Positions 8,568-16,939 of a stretch of 64,000 bases of DNA are shown here, piece after piece. How positions within the stretch are numbered: the first letter of the stretch is position 1; each line of letters begins with the position of its first letter. The translations under genes were made by a program, and so were the position numbers. The notes beneath the pieces were generated by a model. The model ran no database searches and was not told the DNA's origin. It saw only the letters and a program-made list of their open reading frames with translations. This stretch comes from Streptomyces sp. M41(2017) (GTDB lineage: Bacteria > Actinomycetota > Actinomycetes > Streptomycetales > Streptomycetaceae): assembly GCF_002078175.1 (NCBI RefSeq), contig NZ_MWFK01000002.1, positions 1,426,001 to 1,490,000 of the forward strand. Direction: 5' to 3'.

Positions 8568-8939
8568 ATGGACGACGACAAGGACGACGACGTCGCGCGC
8601 GTGGGGCTGACCCCCGCCGCCGCCGATCTGCTGCGACGCCTGCACGGTCTGCACGGGCCCCTGATGTTCCACCAGTCGGGCGGCTGCTGCGACGGCAGCG
8701 CGCCCATGTGCTACCCGGCCGGCGAGTTCCGCACCGGCGGCTCGGACGTGCTGCTGGCCGAGCTGGAGGTCGAGGGCGTCGAGGAACCGGTGACGTTCTG
8801 GATGTCGAAGAGCCAGTACGACCTGTGGGCCCACACCCGCCTGACCGTCGACGTCGTGCCGGGCCGGGGCAGCGGCTTCTCCCTCGAAGCACCCGAAGGA
8901 GTGCGTTTTCTGATCCGTTCCCGGGTCGTCGGCCGCTAG
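8568..8939 (+). CDS. DUF779 domain protein
   Basis: 123-aa protein with the DUF779 core: LLRRLHGLHGPLMFHQSGGCCDGSAPMC (about 16-43), including the conserved HQSGGCCDG and a third Cys, then a beta-rich half (VTFWMSKSQYDLWAHTRLTVDVVPGRG). The Cys/His cluster suggests a metal or redox site, but no function is established. The family often lies next to aldehyde dehydrogenases; here none is adjacent, the nearest being at 19058. ATG 8568 follows about 140 bases of leader after the hyp terminator, so it is probably its own unit. Confidence 0.85.
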   Translation: MDDDKDDDVARVGLTPAAADLLRRLHGLHGPLMFHQSGGCCDGSAPMCYPAGEFRTGGSDVLLAELEVEGVEEPVTFWMSKSQYDLWAHTRLTVDVVPGRGSGFSLEAPEGVRFLIRSRVVGR

Positions 8940-9014
8940 CCACCGGCCCGGGCACCGTCCTCTGGTGCAATCCCCCTGAGTCCTGGGAAAGTTGACGAGA
9001 CATCAGGGGGCACG

Positions 9015-10244
9015 GTGACGCGTCGCGACGCACGGTTCGGATCGGCACTGACGGTCTTCACGGCATGCGGAGCGCTGGCCGCTGCCGCCCTGGTGGGGGC
9101 GGCACCGGCCAGCGGCGCGGAGGACACCGGGGCCATCGCGCCCGGTGTCGAGTACAGCGAGCTGGACATCCCCGCCGCGAAGGGTGTGGCCCACGCGCAC
9201 GTCCTGACCGTCGACCTGCGCAATCCCCATGTGCGGGTCGACCTGCTGCACCCCGGAGCCGTGGCGTCGCGGGAGCCCGTGTCCCGGCTGGCCGCCGGAC
9301 AGGGAGCGGTGGCCGGTGTCAACGGCGACTTCTTCAACATCGAGGAGTCCCAGCACCCGGGCGTCGAGGCCACGGGTGCGACCGTCGGGCCCGCGATCGC
9401 GAGCGGTCACGCCCTCAAGGCCGCGGTCCCGGACGGCCAGCGGTTCGGGCCCGCGCTGCCGCCCGGCACCCACACGAACGACGTGTTCGGGGTCGGCGTC
9501 GACCGCCGGGCGCGGCTGGACGGACTGGACCTCGACGGTTCGGTCCGCAGCGAGGACGGCACCTGGCCGCTCGGCGGATTCAACCAGTACGCGCTCCCGG
9601 TCGGTTCCGTGGGCGCGTTCACCTCCGACTGGGGCTCCGTCTCCCGACTGCGCGCCACCTGCGGGACGGACACCGAGCGGGCCGCGCCGTGCAGCTCCGA
9701 CACCTACGAGGTGACGGTCCGGGACGGTCGGGTCGCGTCCGTCGCCGACACTCCGGGCGGTGGCGGCATCGCACCGGGCACGACGGTCCTGGTGGGGCGT
9801 GAGGCGGGCGCCCGGTCGTTGCGGAAGCTGTCGGTCGGCGAGCACGTGCTCGTGCGGCACAGGCTGGTCTCCGGGTCGTCCCGGGTGCCGTACCGCTTCG
9901 CGGTGGGCGGCTATCCGATGATGACCGGCGGTGTGCCCCTGCCGGGCCTGGACGACAGGACCTCGGCCGTGCGGACCGCCGTGGGCTTCTCCGACCACGG
10001 GCACCGGCTGCAACTCCTCGCCCTCGACGGTGCCCCGGAGTTCCGCGGAGGGCTCACCATCGCCGAAGTGACCGCCGCGATGCGCAGGGTGGGATCCGAG
10101 GACGCCTTCAGCCTGGACGGCGGCGGGTCCACCACGATGGTCGCCCGGCAGCCGGGCTCCGACACCGTCAGCGTCCTCAACCATCCGACCGGCGGCGCGG
10201 AGCGCCCTGTACCGAACGGCATCGGGGTGTTCTCCCGCCCGTGA
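9015..10244 (+). CDS. Secreted phosphodiester glycosidase (NAGPA/DUF2233 domain)
   Basis: 409-aa exported protein. Residues 1-36 form a signal peptide (MTRRDARFGS, then a hydrophobic Ala/Leu/Val run ending ASGA). The mature part has the NAGPA-fold landmarks VNGDFFNI (about 98-105) and, near the C-terminus, DAFSLDGGGSTTMV. Bacterial members are thought to cleave sugar-phosphodiester bonds, as does the human GlcNAc-1-phosphodiester uncovering enzyme; the substrate here is unknown, though a cell-wall or teichoic-acid polymer is plausible. GTG 9015 follows CAGGGGG. It converges on a small membrane gene across a hairpin. Confidence 0.85.
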   Translation: MTRRDARFGSALTVFTACGALAAAALVGAAPASGAEDTGAIAPGVEYSELDIPAAKGVAHAHVLTVDLRNPHVRVDLLHPGAVASREPVSRLAAGQGAVAGVNGDFFNIEESQHPGVEATGATVGPAIASGHALKAAVPDGQRFGPALPPGTHTNDVFGVGVDRRARLDGLDLDGSVRSEDGTWPLGGFNQYALPVGSVGAFTSDWGSVSRLRATCGTDTERAAPCSSDTYEVTVRDGRVASVADTPGGGGIAPGTTVLVGREAGARSLRKLSVGEHVLVRHRLVSGSSRVPYRFAVGGYPMMTGGVPLPGLDDRTSAVRTAVGFSDHGHRLQLLALDGAPEFRGGLTIAEVTAAMRRVGSEDAFSLDGGGSTTMVARQPGSDTVSVLNHPTGGAERPVPNGIGVFSRP

Positions 10245-10263
10245 CACGCCGTCCCGCCGGTGG

Positions 10264-10296
10264 CTCCGGGGCTGCCCGCACGGGCACGCCCCGGAG
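10264..10296. terminator. Hairpin between convergent genes
   Basis: CTCCGGGGC (10264-10272) pairs with GCCCCGGAG (10288-10296), with an inner TGCCCG/CGGGCA stem and one bulged base. It lies between the convergent stops at 10244 and 10299 and can serve both strands. Confidence 0.65.
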
Positions 10297-10298
10297 TG

Positions 10299-10490
10299 TC
10301 ACGGCGTGAGACTTCCGACGATGTCCGCGGTGGCGGTGAGTCCGCTGTGGATCGTCGGCGCCATGCTCGTGCTGGCCAGCAGGAACCCCAGCAGGGCGCA
10401 GACCAGTGCGTGGGAGAACTTCAGCCCGTTGCGCAGGAAGATCACCGCCAGCACCAGGAGCAGCAGCACCGCAGAGATGGAAATGGCCAT
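10299..10490 (-). CDS. Small two-helix membrane protein, unknown function
   Basis: 63-aa protein starting MAISISAVLLLLVLAVIFLRNG. It has two hydrophobic helices (about 4-18 and 28-42) and a polar C-terminal end. ATG 10490 is strongly supported by GGAGGAGG 6-13 bases upstream; the longer frame to 10535 lacks a ribosome site. Similar small membrane proteins are common in Streptomyces; no function is known. It shares its orientation with the phosphodiesterase upstream but is separated by about 100 bases. Confidence 0.8.
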   Translation of the reverse strand: MAISISAVLLLLVLAVIFLRNGLKFSHALVCALLGFLLASTSMAPTIHSGLTATADIVGSLTP

Positions 10491-10594
10491 CGTCAACCTC
10501 CTCCGCCACGTCCGCTTCGCGGCGTTCGGCCGCAAGTGTGGCCCAGCGGGGAGTTCGTCCGGGCGGCTGACGTGTCCGCCGAACGAGTGGTCTT

Positions 10595-11458
10595 CTACCT
10601 GCGGTCGTGGGCGTCCAGGAACTCCTGGAGACCGCCCAGGTCATCGGTGTTGAGGTAATCGACGCCGGCGGCGAGCAGTTCGCGCCACAGGGCTTCGCGT
10701 TCCGGGCCCGCGACGTCGGGAGTCGCCCAGAACCTGACCTTCTGCCGGTTCCGGTGCGCGCCGGCCGTGATGGTGCGCAGCTTGGCCCGTTCGACGGCCG
10801 GGAAGGGTCCCGCGCCCAGCCAGCTGAAGGCGAGTGTCCAGTTGTCGCTGATCAGCGGGACGAAGGAGGCGGGCGCGGCGCTGCCGAGGTCGGCGAGCCT
10901 GCCGTCGTAGAACGCGTGCCGGACGGTCTGCGCCTCCATCGGGGCGCGGGCGGCGCGGTCCCCGGACACGACGGCGGTGACGGGCCCGGGACGCACCCGG
11001 CCGTGCGCGTACGTCGTGAACAGGTGCCGGTGGCGGCGCAGTTGGCGGTCGAGTTCGCGATAGGTCGAGGCCCCCTCGGTCTTGATGTCGACGAGGAGTT
11101 GCAGCGGGGTGCGGTGTCCCCGGTAGACCGAGCCGTGCTGCGCGCGGACGCGGGCGGCCAGCGGGGCGAGGTAGAGGGATTCGAGGGTGCGGGTGGGGTC
11201 GAGGTCCACCGGGTCGTGGGCGACGAGGAGTTGGCCCTCGACGAGGTAGATGTCGGCCTCGACGCTGCCGAAGCGGTGGTCGAGGGCGTCGAGGAGGGGG
11301 CGTGGGTGGTCGTAGTCGTTGTGGGCGTGTGCGCGCCACAGGGGACGGGTGCGCGGCTTCGCGTCGGCGGCCAGGGCCCGGGACGCGGGTAACGCGACCG
11401 AGCCGGCGAGGGCGGCGCCGAGGGTGCCGAGGGCTCTGCGGCGGGTGGTGAGGGCCAT
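10595..11458 (-). CDS. Tat-exported PI-PLC/glycerophosphodiesterase-like protein
   Basis: 287-aa protein with a twin-arginine signal (MALTTRRRALGTLGAALAGS, cleavage near residue 31). The mature start WRAHAHNDYDHPRPLLDAL carries the catalytic-type His pair, followed by VEADIYLVEGQLLVAHD (Glu/Asp metal ligands, second His), LLVDIKTEG, and a C-terminal FWATPDV..., VDYLNTDD strand as in the GDPD TIM barrel. It probably hydrolyses phosphodiesters outside the cell; the substrate is unknown. The ribosome site GGGAGGC lies 7 bases before the ATG. Confidence 0.85.
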   Translation of the reverse strand: MALTTRRRALGTLGAALAGSVALPASRALAADAKPRTRPLWRAHAHNDYDHPRPLLDALDHRFGSVEADIYLVEGQLLVAHDPVDLDPTRTLESLYLAPLAARVRAQHGSVYRGHRTPLQLLVDIKTEGASTYRELDRQLRRHRHLFTTYAHGRVRPGPVTAVVSGDRAARAPMEAQTVRHAFYDGRLADLGSAAPASFVPLISDNWTLAFSWLGAGPFPAVERAKLRTITAGAHRNRQKVRFWATPDVAGPEREALWRELLAAGVDYLNTDDLGGLQEFLDAHDRR

Positions 11459-11769
11459 GCTCTGCCTCCCTTGAGGGGTGCCGTACGGGACCTCAGGGAG
11501 TATGCGGTCCGGCAGTGGTCAGGAAACCCTGCCGGTGCGGGAGTTGGCCGGAGCGCCGTGGGGTGTTCACCTGACCGGATCCGGGCGTTCCGCCGCGTAC
11601 CGCGCGGCCGGTGACGCCCCGTCGTCCGTCCGGCCGGTTCCTTCGGACGGAGGACGGGCGCACGGGAGAGGCCCGCCCCGAGCTGGGGCGGGCCTCTCCG
11701 GACTGCTCTCGGACTCCTCTCGGAACCGGCACCCGGGCCGAGGGCAGGGCCGGGCCGGGTGAGGTCGGT
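11459..11769. other. Intergenic region, 311 bp, no gene
   Basis: I see no coding frame with Streptomyces-like codon use. It holds the leader of the phosphodiesterase gene at its left end and the strong hairpin at 11666-11698 downstream of the acyl-CoA dehydrogenase operon. Confidence 0.6.
11666..11698 (-). terminator. Terminator hairpin of acyl-CoA dehydrogenase operon
   Basis: Perfect 14-bp inverted repeat GAGAGGCCCGCCCC / GGGGCGGGCCTCTC with loop GAGCT. It lies 72 bases beyond the stop at 11770 on the reverse strand. No T-run follows, as is usual in Streptomyces. Confidence 0.7.
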
Positions 11770-12876
11770 TCAGGGGGCCTGGAGGTCGACCAGGTCCGCC
11801 AGTGCGGCGCGGTGCGCGCCCGCCGTGCCGTACGCGATCGAGTCGGCTTTGGCGCGCTTCAGGTACAGGTGCGCCGGGTGCTCCCACGTCATGCCGATCC
11901 CGCCGTGCAACTGGAGCGCCTCCTCCGCCGCGTGGACGGCGGCGGGCGCCGCGTAGGCCTGGGCGACGGCCACGGCGATGTCGCCGTCGGAGCTGCCGGT
12001 GGCCAGCGCGTCCGCCGCGTTCCTGGCTGCGGCACGGGTGTTGACGACCTCCAGCCACACCTGGGCCAGCCGGTGCTTGAGCGCCTGGAAGCCGCCCACC
12101 GGCCGGTTGAACTGCTTGCGCTCCTTGAGGTAGCGGACGGTCTCCGTCAACGACCAGTCGGCAAGGCCGAGTTGCTCGGAGGCGAGCAGTCCGGCACCGG
12201 CCCGCAGCCCGCGCCGGACCGCGCTCGACGCGTCGTCGGTGAGCAGTCGTGCCGGCGCCCCCTCGAACGTGACGCGGGCGAGCGGCCTGGTCGGGTCGAG
12301 GCAGACCTGCGGGGTGACCGTGACGGCGTCCGCGTCGACCGCGTACAGCCCGCCGTCGTCGGCCGGGACGAGCAGGACGTGGGCGGCGGCCGCGTCGGCG
12401 ACGCCCGTCAACTCGCCGTGCAGCGCGCCGCCTTCCAGTGGGACGGTGCGAAGGGCGGCTCCGGGCCCGCTGCTGAGCGGGACGGCGAGGGCACCGACCG
12501 TGCGGCCGGAGGCGAGGGCGGCGAGCAGCTCGGCCGCGTCGGCTCCCGTGCAGGCCAGCAGCGCCTCGGTGGCGACGACGGCGCTCGTCAGATAGGGAAC
12601 GGGGGCGACCGCGCGGCCCAGTTCCTCCAGGACCACGGCGGCCTCGCGGTGGGTGGCGCCCTGTCCGCCCTGGTCCTCGGGCACCAGGAGTCCGGCCAGG
12701 CCCATGCCGTCGGCGAGGGCCTTCCACAACTCGGGGTCGTGCGGGGTGGCGGACTCACCGCGGGTGATGACGTCGGCCGCGGCGCAGCGGTCGGTGAGGA
12801 GGTCGCGGACGGCGGCGCGCAGCGCCTCTTCCTCCTCCGTGTAGAGCAGATCGGGCTCGGTGCTCACCTGGCTCAT
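11770..12876 (-). CDS. Acyl-CoA dehydrogenase family protein (second of pair)
   Basis: FAD enzyme of about 368 aa. The N-terminal helical domain begins TEEEEALRAAVRDLLTDRC; the middle beta domain is short and divergent; the C-terminal helices include LGLADWSLTETVRYLKERKQFNRPVGGFQALKHRLA and ALQLHGGIGMTWEHPAHLYLKRA. The usual catalytic Glu motif (YEGT-like) is not seen, so it may be the non-catalytic or atypical half of a heteromeric dehydrogenase with its neighbour, as in steroid side-chain FadE pairs; that is inference. ATG overlaps the upstream stop (ATGA), which indicates coupling and supports a complex. Confidence 0.85.
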   Translation of the reverse strand: MSQVSTEPDLLYTEEEEALRAAVRDLLTDRCAAADVITRGESATPHDPELWKALADGMGLAGLLVPEDQGGQGATHREAAVVLEELGRAVAPVPYLTSAVVATEALLACTGADAAELLAALASGRTVGALAVPLSSGPGAALRTVPLEGGALHGELTGVADAAAAHVLLVPADDGGLYAVDADAVTVTPQVCLDPTRPLARVTFEGAPARLLTDDASSAVRRGLRAGAGLLASEQLGLADWSLTETVRYLKERKQFNRPVGGFQALKHRLAQVWLEVVNTRAAARNAADALATGSSDGDIAVAVAQAYAAPAAVHAAEEALQLHGGIGMTWEHPAHLYLKRAKADSIAYGTAGAHRAALADLVDLQAP

Positions 12877-14075
12877 CGGGCGAGGTCCTTCCATGCGACG
12901 TCCTTGTCGGTGCGCGGCTCGGACGGCAGGCCGAGGACGCGTTCGGCGACGATGTTCAGCAGGACCTCGCTGGTCCCGCCCTCGATGCTGTTGCCCTTGG
13001 AGCGCAGGTAGCGGTAGCCGGCGTCCCGGCCGGTGAAGTCGACCAGTTCCGGCCGGCGCATCGTCCAGTCCTCGTACAGGAGGCCTTCCTCGCCGAGGAG
13101 TTCGACCTCCAGTCCGCTGATCTCCTGGTTGAGCCGGGCGAAGCCGAGCTTCATGCCGGAGCCCTCGTGTCCCGGCTGGCCCTGGGCGAGCTGCTGGCGC
13201 AGGCGTTCGCCGGAGAGCCGCGCGACCTCGGCCTCGACCCACAGCTTCAGGAGGCGCTGGTGCGTGTCGTGGGTGCGCAGTTCGGGCCTTTCGCGCCAGG
13301 TCTTCGAGACCGGGCCGATCATGCCGCCCTCGCGCGGGATGCGCATGCCGCCGATGGAGACGCGCTCGTTCATCAGCGTGGTCTGCGCGACCCGCCAGCC
13401 GTCACCGACCTCGCCGAGGCGGTGCGCGTCGGGGATGCGGACGTCGGTGAGGAAGACCTCGTTGAACTCGGCCTCGCCGGTGATCTGGCGCAGCGGCCGC
13501 ACCTCGACACCGGGGTCGCTCATGTCGCAGATGAAGTACGTGATGCCCCGGTGCTTGGGCACGTCCGGGTCGGTGCGGGCGATGAGGATGGCCCAGCGGG
13601 CGAGGTGGGCGCTGGACGTCCACACCTTCTGCCCGTTGATCACCCAGTCGCCGCCGCCCTCGGGTGCGTCGGCGTCGGTGCGGACGGCGCGGGTGCCGAG
13701 CGCGGCGAGGTCCGAGCCGGCGCCGGGCTCGCTGAACAGCTGGCACCACACCTCCTCCCCGACCCACAGGGGCCTCAGGAAGCGCCGCTTCTGCTCCTCG
13801 GTGCCGAAGCCGAGGATCGTCGGCGCGGCCATGCCCAGGCCGATGCCGATGCGCCGGGGGTCGTTGTCGGGCGCGCCCGCGGCGGCCAGTTCGGCGTCGA
13901 CCACGGCCTGGAGGCGGCGGGGTGCGCCGAGTCCGCCGAGGCCCTCGGGGTAGTGCACCCAGGCGAGTCCGGCGTCGAAGCGGGCCTTGAGGAAGTCCAG
14001 ACGTTCTGTTTCGGCGGGCGGGTGCGCGGCCAGCAACTCCTGGGTGCGGCGGCGCAGTTCGGCTGCGTCGGTCAT
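12873..14075 (-). CDS. Acyl-CoA dehydrogenase family protein (first of pair)
   Basis: 400-aa FAD-dependent acyl-CoA dehydrogenase. FAD and substrate motifs are clear: WCQLFSEPGAGSDLAALGTRA, WVINGQKVWTSSAHLA, and a C-terminal YRYLRSKGNSIEGGTSEVLLNIVAERVLG with a Ser-Ile-Glu-Gly-Gly-Thr active-site segment (Glu as likely base). Coupled by ATGA overlaps both to the MDR oxidoreductase upstream and to the second dehydrogenase downstream. The trio suggests oxidation of a specific, perhaps branched or sterol-like, acyl-CoA; the substrate cannot be told from sequence. Confidence 0.9.
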   Translation of the reverse strand: MTDAAELRRRTQELLAAHPPAETERLDFLKARFDAGLAWVHYPEGLGGLGAPRRLQAVVDAELAAAGAPDNDPRRIGIGLGMAAPTILGFGTEEQKRRFLRPLWVGEEVWCQLFSEPGAGSDLAALGTRAVRTDADAPEGGGDWVINGQKVWTSSAHLARWAILIARTDPDVPKHRGITYFICDMSDPGVEVRPLRQITGEAEFNEVFLTDVRIPDAHRLGEVGDGWRVAQTTLMNERVSIGGMRIPREGGMIGPVSKTWRERPELRTHDTHQRLLKLWVEAEVARLSGERLRQQLAQGQPGHEGSGMKLGFARLNQEISGLEVELLGEEGLLYEDWTMRRPELVDFTGRDAGYRYLRSKGNSIEGGTSEVLLNIVAERVLGLPSEPRTDKDVAWKDLAR

Positions 14076-15049
14076 GCGGCGGCTCCGTTCTCCAGTGCGG
14101 GCACCACGGCGATCCGTCCGGTGGTGACCCCGTCGGCGACCCGCTGCACGGCGGCGGCGGCCCCGCTCAGCGGGACCCGCTCGCTCACCAGCGGCTTGAT
14201 CGCGCCGCGGGTGGCCAGCTCGGTGAGCTGTTCGTGGCAGTGCTGGACGAGCTTCGGGTTCTTGGTGTTGTACAGGCCCCAGTGCAGGCCGAGGATCGCG
14301 TAGTTCTTCACGAGGGCGTGGTTGAGCGCCGGGCTCGGGATGCTGCCGCTCGCGAAGCCGACGACCACGATCCGGCCCTCGAAGGCGACGACCTTGGTGG
14401 ACTGGGTGTAGGCGTCGCCGCCGACCGGGTCGTAGATCACGTCCGCGCCGCGTCCGCCGGTCGCCTCCTTGACCGCGCCGATGACGTCCTCGGCGCGCCG
14501 GTCGATGACGACGTCACAGCCCAGTTCCCGTGCCACGGCGACCTTGTCGGCGCCGCCGACGACGCCGATGACGGTCGCGCCGGCCGCCTTGCCGAGCTGT
14601 ACGGCCGCGCTGCCGACCCCGCCGGCCGCGGCGTGCACGAGCAGCGTCTCGCCGGCCTCCAGGCGGGCGCGGCGGTGCAGGCCGAACCAGCCCGTCTGGT
14701 AGCCGATGTGCAGGGCCGCGGCCTCGGCGTCGTCGAGGGCGTCGGGGGCCGGCAGGAGGGCCGCGGCGTCCGCGAGCGCATACTCGGCGAAGCCGCCGTA
14801 CGGCAGAACGGGGTTGGCGATCACCCGGCGTCCGTCCTCGGTCTCGCCGCAGATCTCCACGCCGGGCGTGAACGGCAGCGGCGGCCTGACCTGGTACTGG
14901 CCGCGGCACAGCAGCGCGTCCGGGAAGTTGATGTTGGCGGCGCGGACCGTGAGCAGGACCTGGCCGTCACCGGGCGTCGGCCGGTCCACCTCCTGGAGGC
15001 GCATCGCCTCCGCGGGCTCGCCGTTCTGGTGCACTTGCCATGCCTGCAT
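14072..15049 (-). CDS. NADPH:quinone oxidoreductase-like MDR protein
   Basis: 325-aa zinc-free medium-chain reductase. The GroES-like N-terminal domain (AANINFPDALLCRGQYQVRP) is followed by a Rossmann NADPH site with VHAAAGGVGSAAVQLGKAAGATVIG (about 138-162) and by GGDAYTQSTKVVAFEGRIVVVGFASG. There are no structural-zinc cysteines. First gene of a three-gene coupled operon with two acyl-CoA dehydrogenases, so it may reduce an enoyl or quinone partner of the same pathway. GGAGGCC sits before the ATG, with a palindromic operator candidate just upstream. Confidence 0.9.
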   Translation of the reverse strand: MQAWQVHQNGEPAEAMRLQEVDRPTPGDGQVLLTVRAANINFPDALLCRGQYQVRPPLPFTPGVEICGETEDGRRVIANPVLPYGGFAEYALADAAALLPAPDALDDAEAAALHIGYQTGWFGLHRRARLEAGETLLVHAAAGGVGSAAVQLGKAAGATVIGVVGGADKVAVARELGCDVVIDRRAEDVIGAVKEATGGRGADVIYDPVGGDAYTQSTKVVAFEGRIVVVGFASGSIPSPALNHALVKNYAILGLHWGLYNTKNPKLVQHCHEQLTELATRGAIKPLVSERVPLSGAAAAVQRVADGVTTGRIAVVPALENGAAA

Positions 15050-15098
15050 GCGGGGCCTCCAGGGGACTGCGTCGTCTGACCGGGGTCGATCGCATACT

Positions 15099-15110
15099 AA
15101 GCGGTCGCTT
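15099..15110. promoter_or_regulatory. Palindromic operator candidate, TetR type
   Basis: AAGCGGTCGCTT consists of AAGCG and CGCTT half-sites around GT. It lies 50-61 bases before the start of the MDR oxidoreductase gene, where a promoter is expected. The shape is typical of TetR-family operators; no regulator gene is adjacent apart from the cupin protein. Confidence 0.5.
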
Positions 15111-15172
15111 GCCCACCTGGGAACAGGGGGCGCCCGTCGTCTTCGCCACTCCCCGGTGGAGCGTTCCGGCGG

Positions 15173-15817
15173 TCAGATCTCTTGGCCGCGCACCTTCGGC
15201 CGGGCCCGCACGTGCATCCGCTCCCCCTGCGGCCCGAACAGGCTCAGGAACTCGACGGGCCCCTCCCCCGTCGACCCGAACCAGTGCGGCACCCGTGTGT
15301 CGAACTCCGCCGCCTCCCCGGGACCGAGCACCACGTCGTGCTCGCCGAGCACCAGGCGCAGCCGCCCGGCCATCACGTACAGCCACTCGTAGCCCTCGTG
15401 GGTCCGCGGGTCCGGGGTCATGGACCGCTGCGGTTCGAGCACCTTGTAGGCCTGGAGGCCGCCGGGCTGGCGGGTCAGCGGCCAGTGCGTGCGCCCTCCG
15501 CGCACGATGGGCTCGGCCCGCACCCGCGGGTCGCCGACCGGCGGAGCGCCGACCAGTTCGTCGAGCGGGACCTGGTGCGCCCGCGCGATGGGCAGCAGCA
15601 GCTCCAGGCTGGGCTTGCGCAGACCCGACTCCAGCCGCGACAGCGTGCTCACCGAGATGCCGGTCGCCTCGGACAGCCCGGCCAGCGTGGCCCCGCGGTC
15701 CTTGCGGATCCGGCGCAGCCGGGGGCCCACCTCGGCCAGCACCTCGTCCGTCCCGGCGTCCCCCGTCGCGCCCGGCCTGCTCCCGTCGTTCGTCCCCGTG
15801 GACGTCTCCTCGCTCAT
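15173..15817 (-). CDS. XRE-family regulator with C-terminal cupin domain
   Basis: 214-aa one-component regulator. The N-terminal helix-turn-helix (about 29-85) includes LRRIRKDRGATLAGLSEATGISVSTLSRLESGLRKPSLELLLPIARA; the C-terminal cupin (about 110-200) includes HEGYEWLYVMAGRLRLVLGEHDVVLGPGEAAEFDTRVPHWFG. ATG 15817 is preceded by an in-frame GTG two codons upstream; no good ribosome site separates them. It is divergent from a thioredoxin-reductase-like gene 76 bases away and probably controls that gene and itself. The ligand is unknown. Confidence 0.9.
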   Translation of the reverse strand: MSEETSTGTNDGSRPGATGDAGTDEVLAEVGPRLRRIRKDRGATLAGLSEATGISVSTLSRLESGLRKPSLELLLPIARAHQVPLDELVGAPPVGDPRVRAEPIVRGGRTHWPLTRQPGGLQAYKVLEPQRSMTPDPRTHEGYEWLYVMAGRLRLVLGEHDVVLGPGEAAEFDTRVPHWFGSTGEGPVEFLSLFGPQGERMHVRARPKVRGQEI

Positions 15818-15824
15818 CCCCACA

Positions 15825-15839
15825 TTGCAGATTCGGCAA
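15825..15839. promoter_or_regulatory. Short inverted repeat in divergent promoter
   Basis: TTGC-AGATTCG-GCAA lies in the 76-bp gap between the cupin regulator and the flavoprotein. It could be the operator, but half-sites of 4 bp are weak evidence. Confidence 0.3.
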
Positions 15840-15893
15840 AGCCGTTTGTCAATCCGTCGTCGATCGGCGACGTTCGGGGCGGAGGTGGTCACC

Positions 15894-16838
15894 ATGACCG
15901 AGACATACGAAGTGGTCGTCGTCGGCGGCGGCACGGCCGGACTGTCGGCCGCCCTGGTCCTCGGCCGGGCCCGGCGCCGCACCCTCGTCGTCGACGCGGG
16001 CGAACCGCGCAACGCGCCCGCCGCGCACCTGCAGGGCTATCTGACCCGGGACGGCATGCCGCCCGCCGCGTTCCTCGCCGAGGGCCGCCGGGAGGTCGAG
16101 GGCTACGGGGTGGAGATCGTGCGTGACGACGCGGTGGACGTGGTCCGCGACGGCACCGGGGAGTTCGACGTGACGCTCGGGTCCGGGCGGGCCGTCCACG
16201 CGCGTCGGCTGATCGTCACCACGGGCCTGGCCGACGAGCTGCCCGCCGTGCCCGGCGTCGCCGAGCGCTTCGGGCGCGATGTGCTGCACTGCCCGTACTG
16301 CCACGGCTGGGAGGTTCGCGACGAGGCCTTCGGTGTGCTGGCCACGACGCCGATGAGCGTGCACCAGGCGCTGATGGTGACCCAGTGGTCGAAGGACGTC
16401 ACGCTGTTCCTGCACACCGTCGCGGAGGACGAGCTCGGTGACGAGGACCTGCGCCGGCTGGCCGCCGCCGGGGTCGCCGTGGTGCCGGGCGAGGTCGCGG
16501 AGCTGGTGGTGGACGCCGACCGGCTCACCGGCGTGCGCCTCACCGACGGGTCCACGCACGCGCGCTCGGCGCTGTTCGTCGCTCCCCGGGCCGTGCCGCG
16601 GACCGGCCTGCTCGCACGACTGGGCGCAGAGCTGACCGAGACCCCGTTCGGCTCCTATCCGGTGACCGATCCGACCGGCCTGACGAGCGTGCCCGGCGTC
16701 TGGGCCGCGGGCAACGCCGCCGGCTTCGCCGAGCAGGTCGTGAACGCGGCGAGCGGCGGCTACCGCGCGGCGGCCACCCTCAACGGCGAACTGCTCTTCA
16801 CCGACCTGGACGCTGCCGTGGCACGGGGGCGGCGGTAG
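15894..16838 (+). CDS. Thioredoxin-reductase-like FAD/NAD(P) oxidoreductase
   Basis: 314-aa flavoprotein. It has the FAD-binding start VVVVGGGTAGLSAALVLGRA (about 7-26), redox pair C133PYC136 in the HCPYCHGWE context, and the C-terminal FAD motif GVWAAGNAAG. In the NADPH region the expected GxGxxA glycine motif is replaced by FGVLATTPMSVHQALM, so nucleotide use is doubtful; such proteins form the TrxR-like disulfide reductase branch. The start is ATG with GGAGG 9 bases upstream. It is divergent from its likely regulator. Confidence 0.88.
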   Translation: MTETYEVVVVGGGTAGLSAALVLGRARRRTLVVDAGEPRNAPAAHLQGYLTRDGMPPAAFLAEGRREVEGYGVEIVRDDAVDVVRDGTGEFDVTLGSGRAVHARRLIVTTGLADELPAVPGVAERFGRDVLHCPYCHGWEVRDEAFGVLATTPMSVHQALMVTQWSKDVTLFLHTVAEDELGDEDLRRLAAAGVAVVPGEVAELVVDADRLTGVRLTDGSTHARSALFVAPRAVPRTGLLARLGAELTETPFGSYPVTDPTGLTSVPGVWAAGNAAGFAEQVVNAASGGYRAAATLNGELLFTDLDAAVARGRR

Positions 16839-16939
16839 GCGCCCGCGCCGCACGGACAACGCCCGGCCGCGGCACCGCGAGGTCACCGGCCCGCCCCCGT
16901 ACGGGTGTGAACCCGGCGTCCGCGTAGCACCATGGCTGC

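Noticed and set aside
12873..14075. Fusion of the two acyl-CoA dehydrogenase frames
   Set aside because: A long reverse frame (to 13242) joins them only by reading upstream of the ATG at 12876; the ATGA overlap shows two separate proteins.
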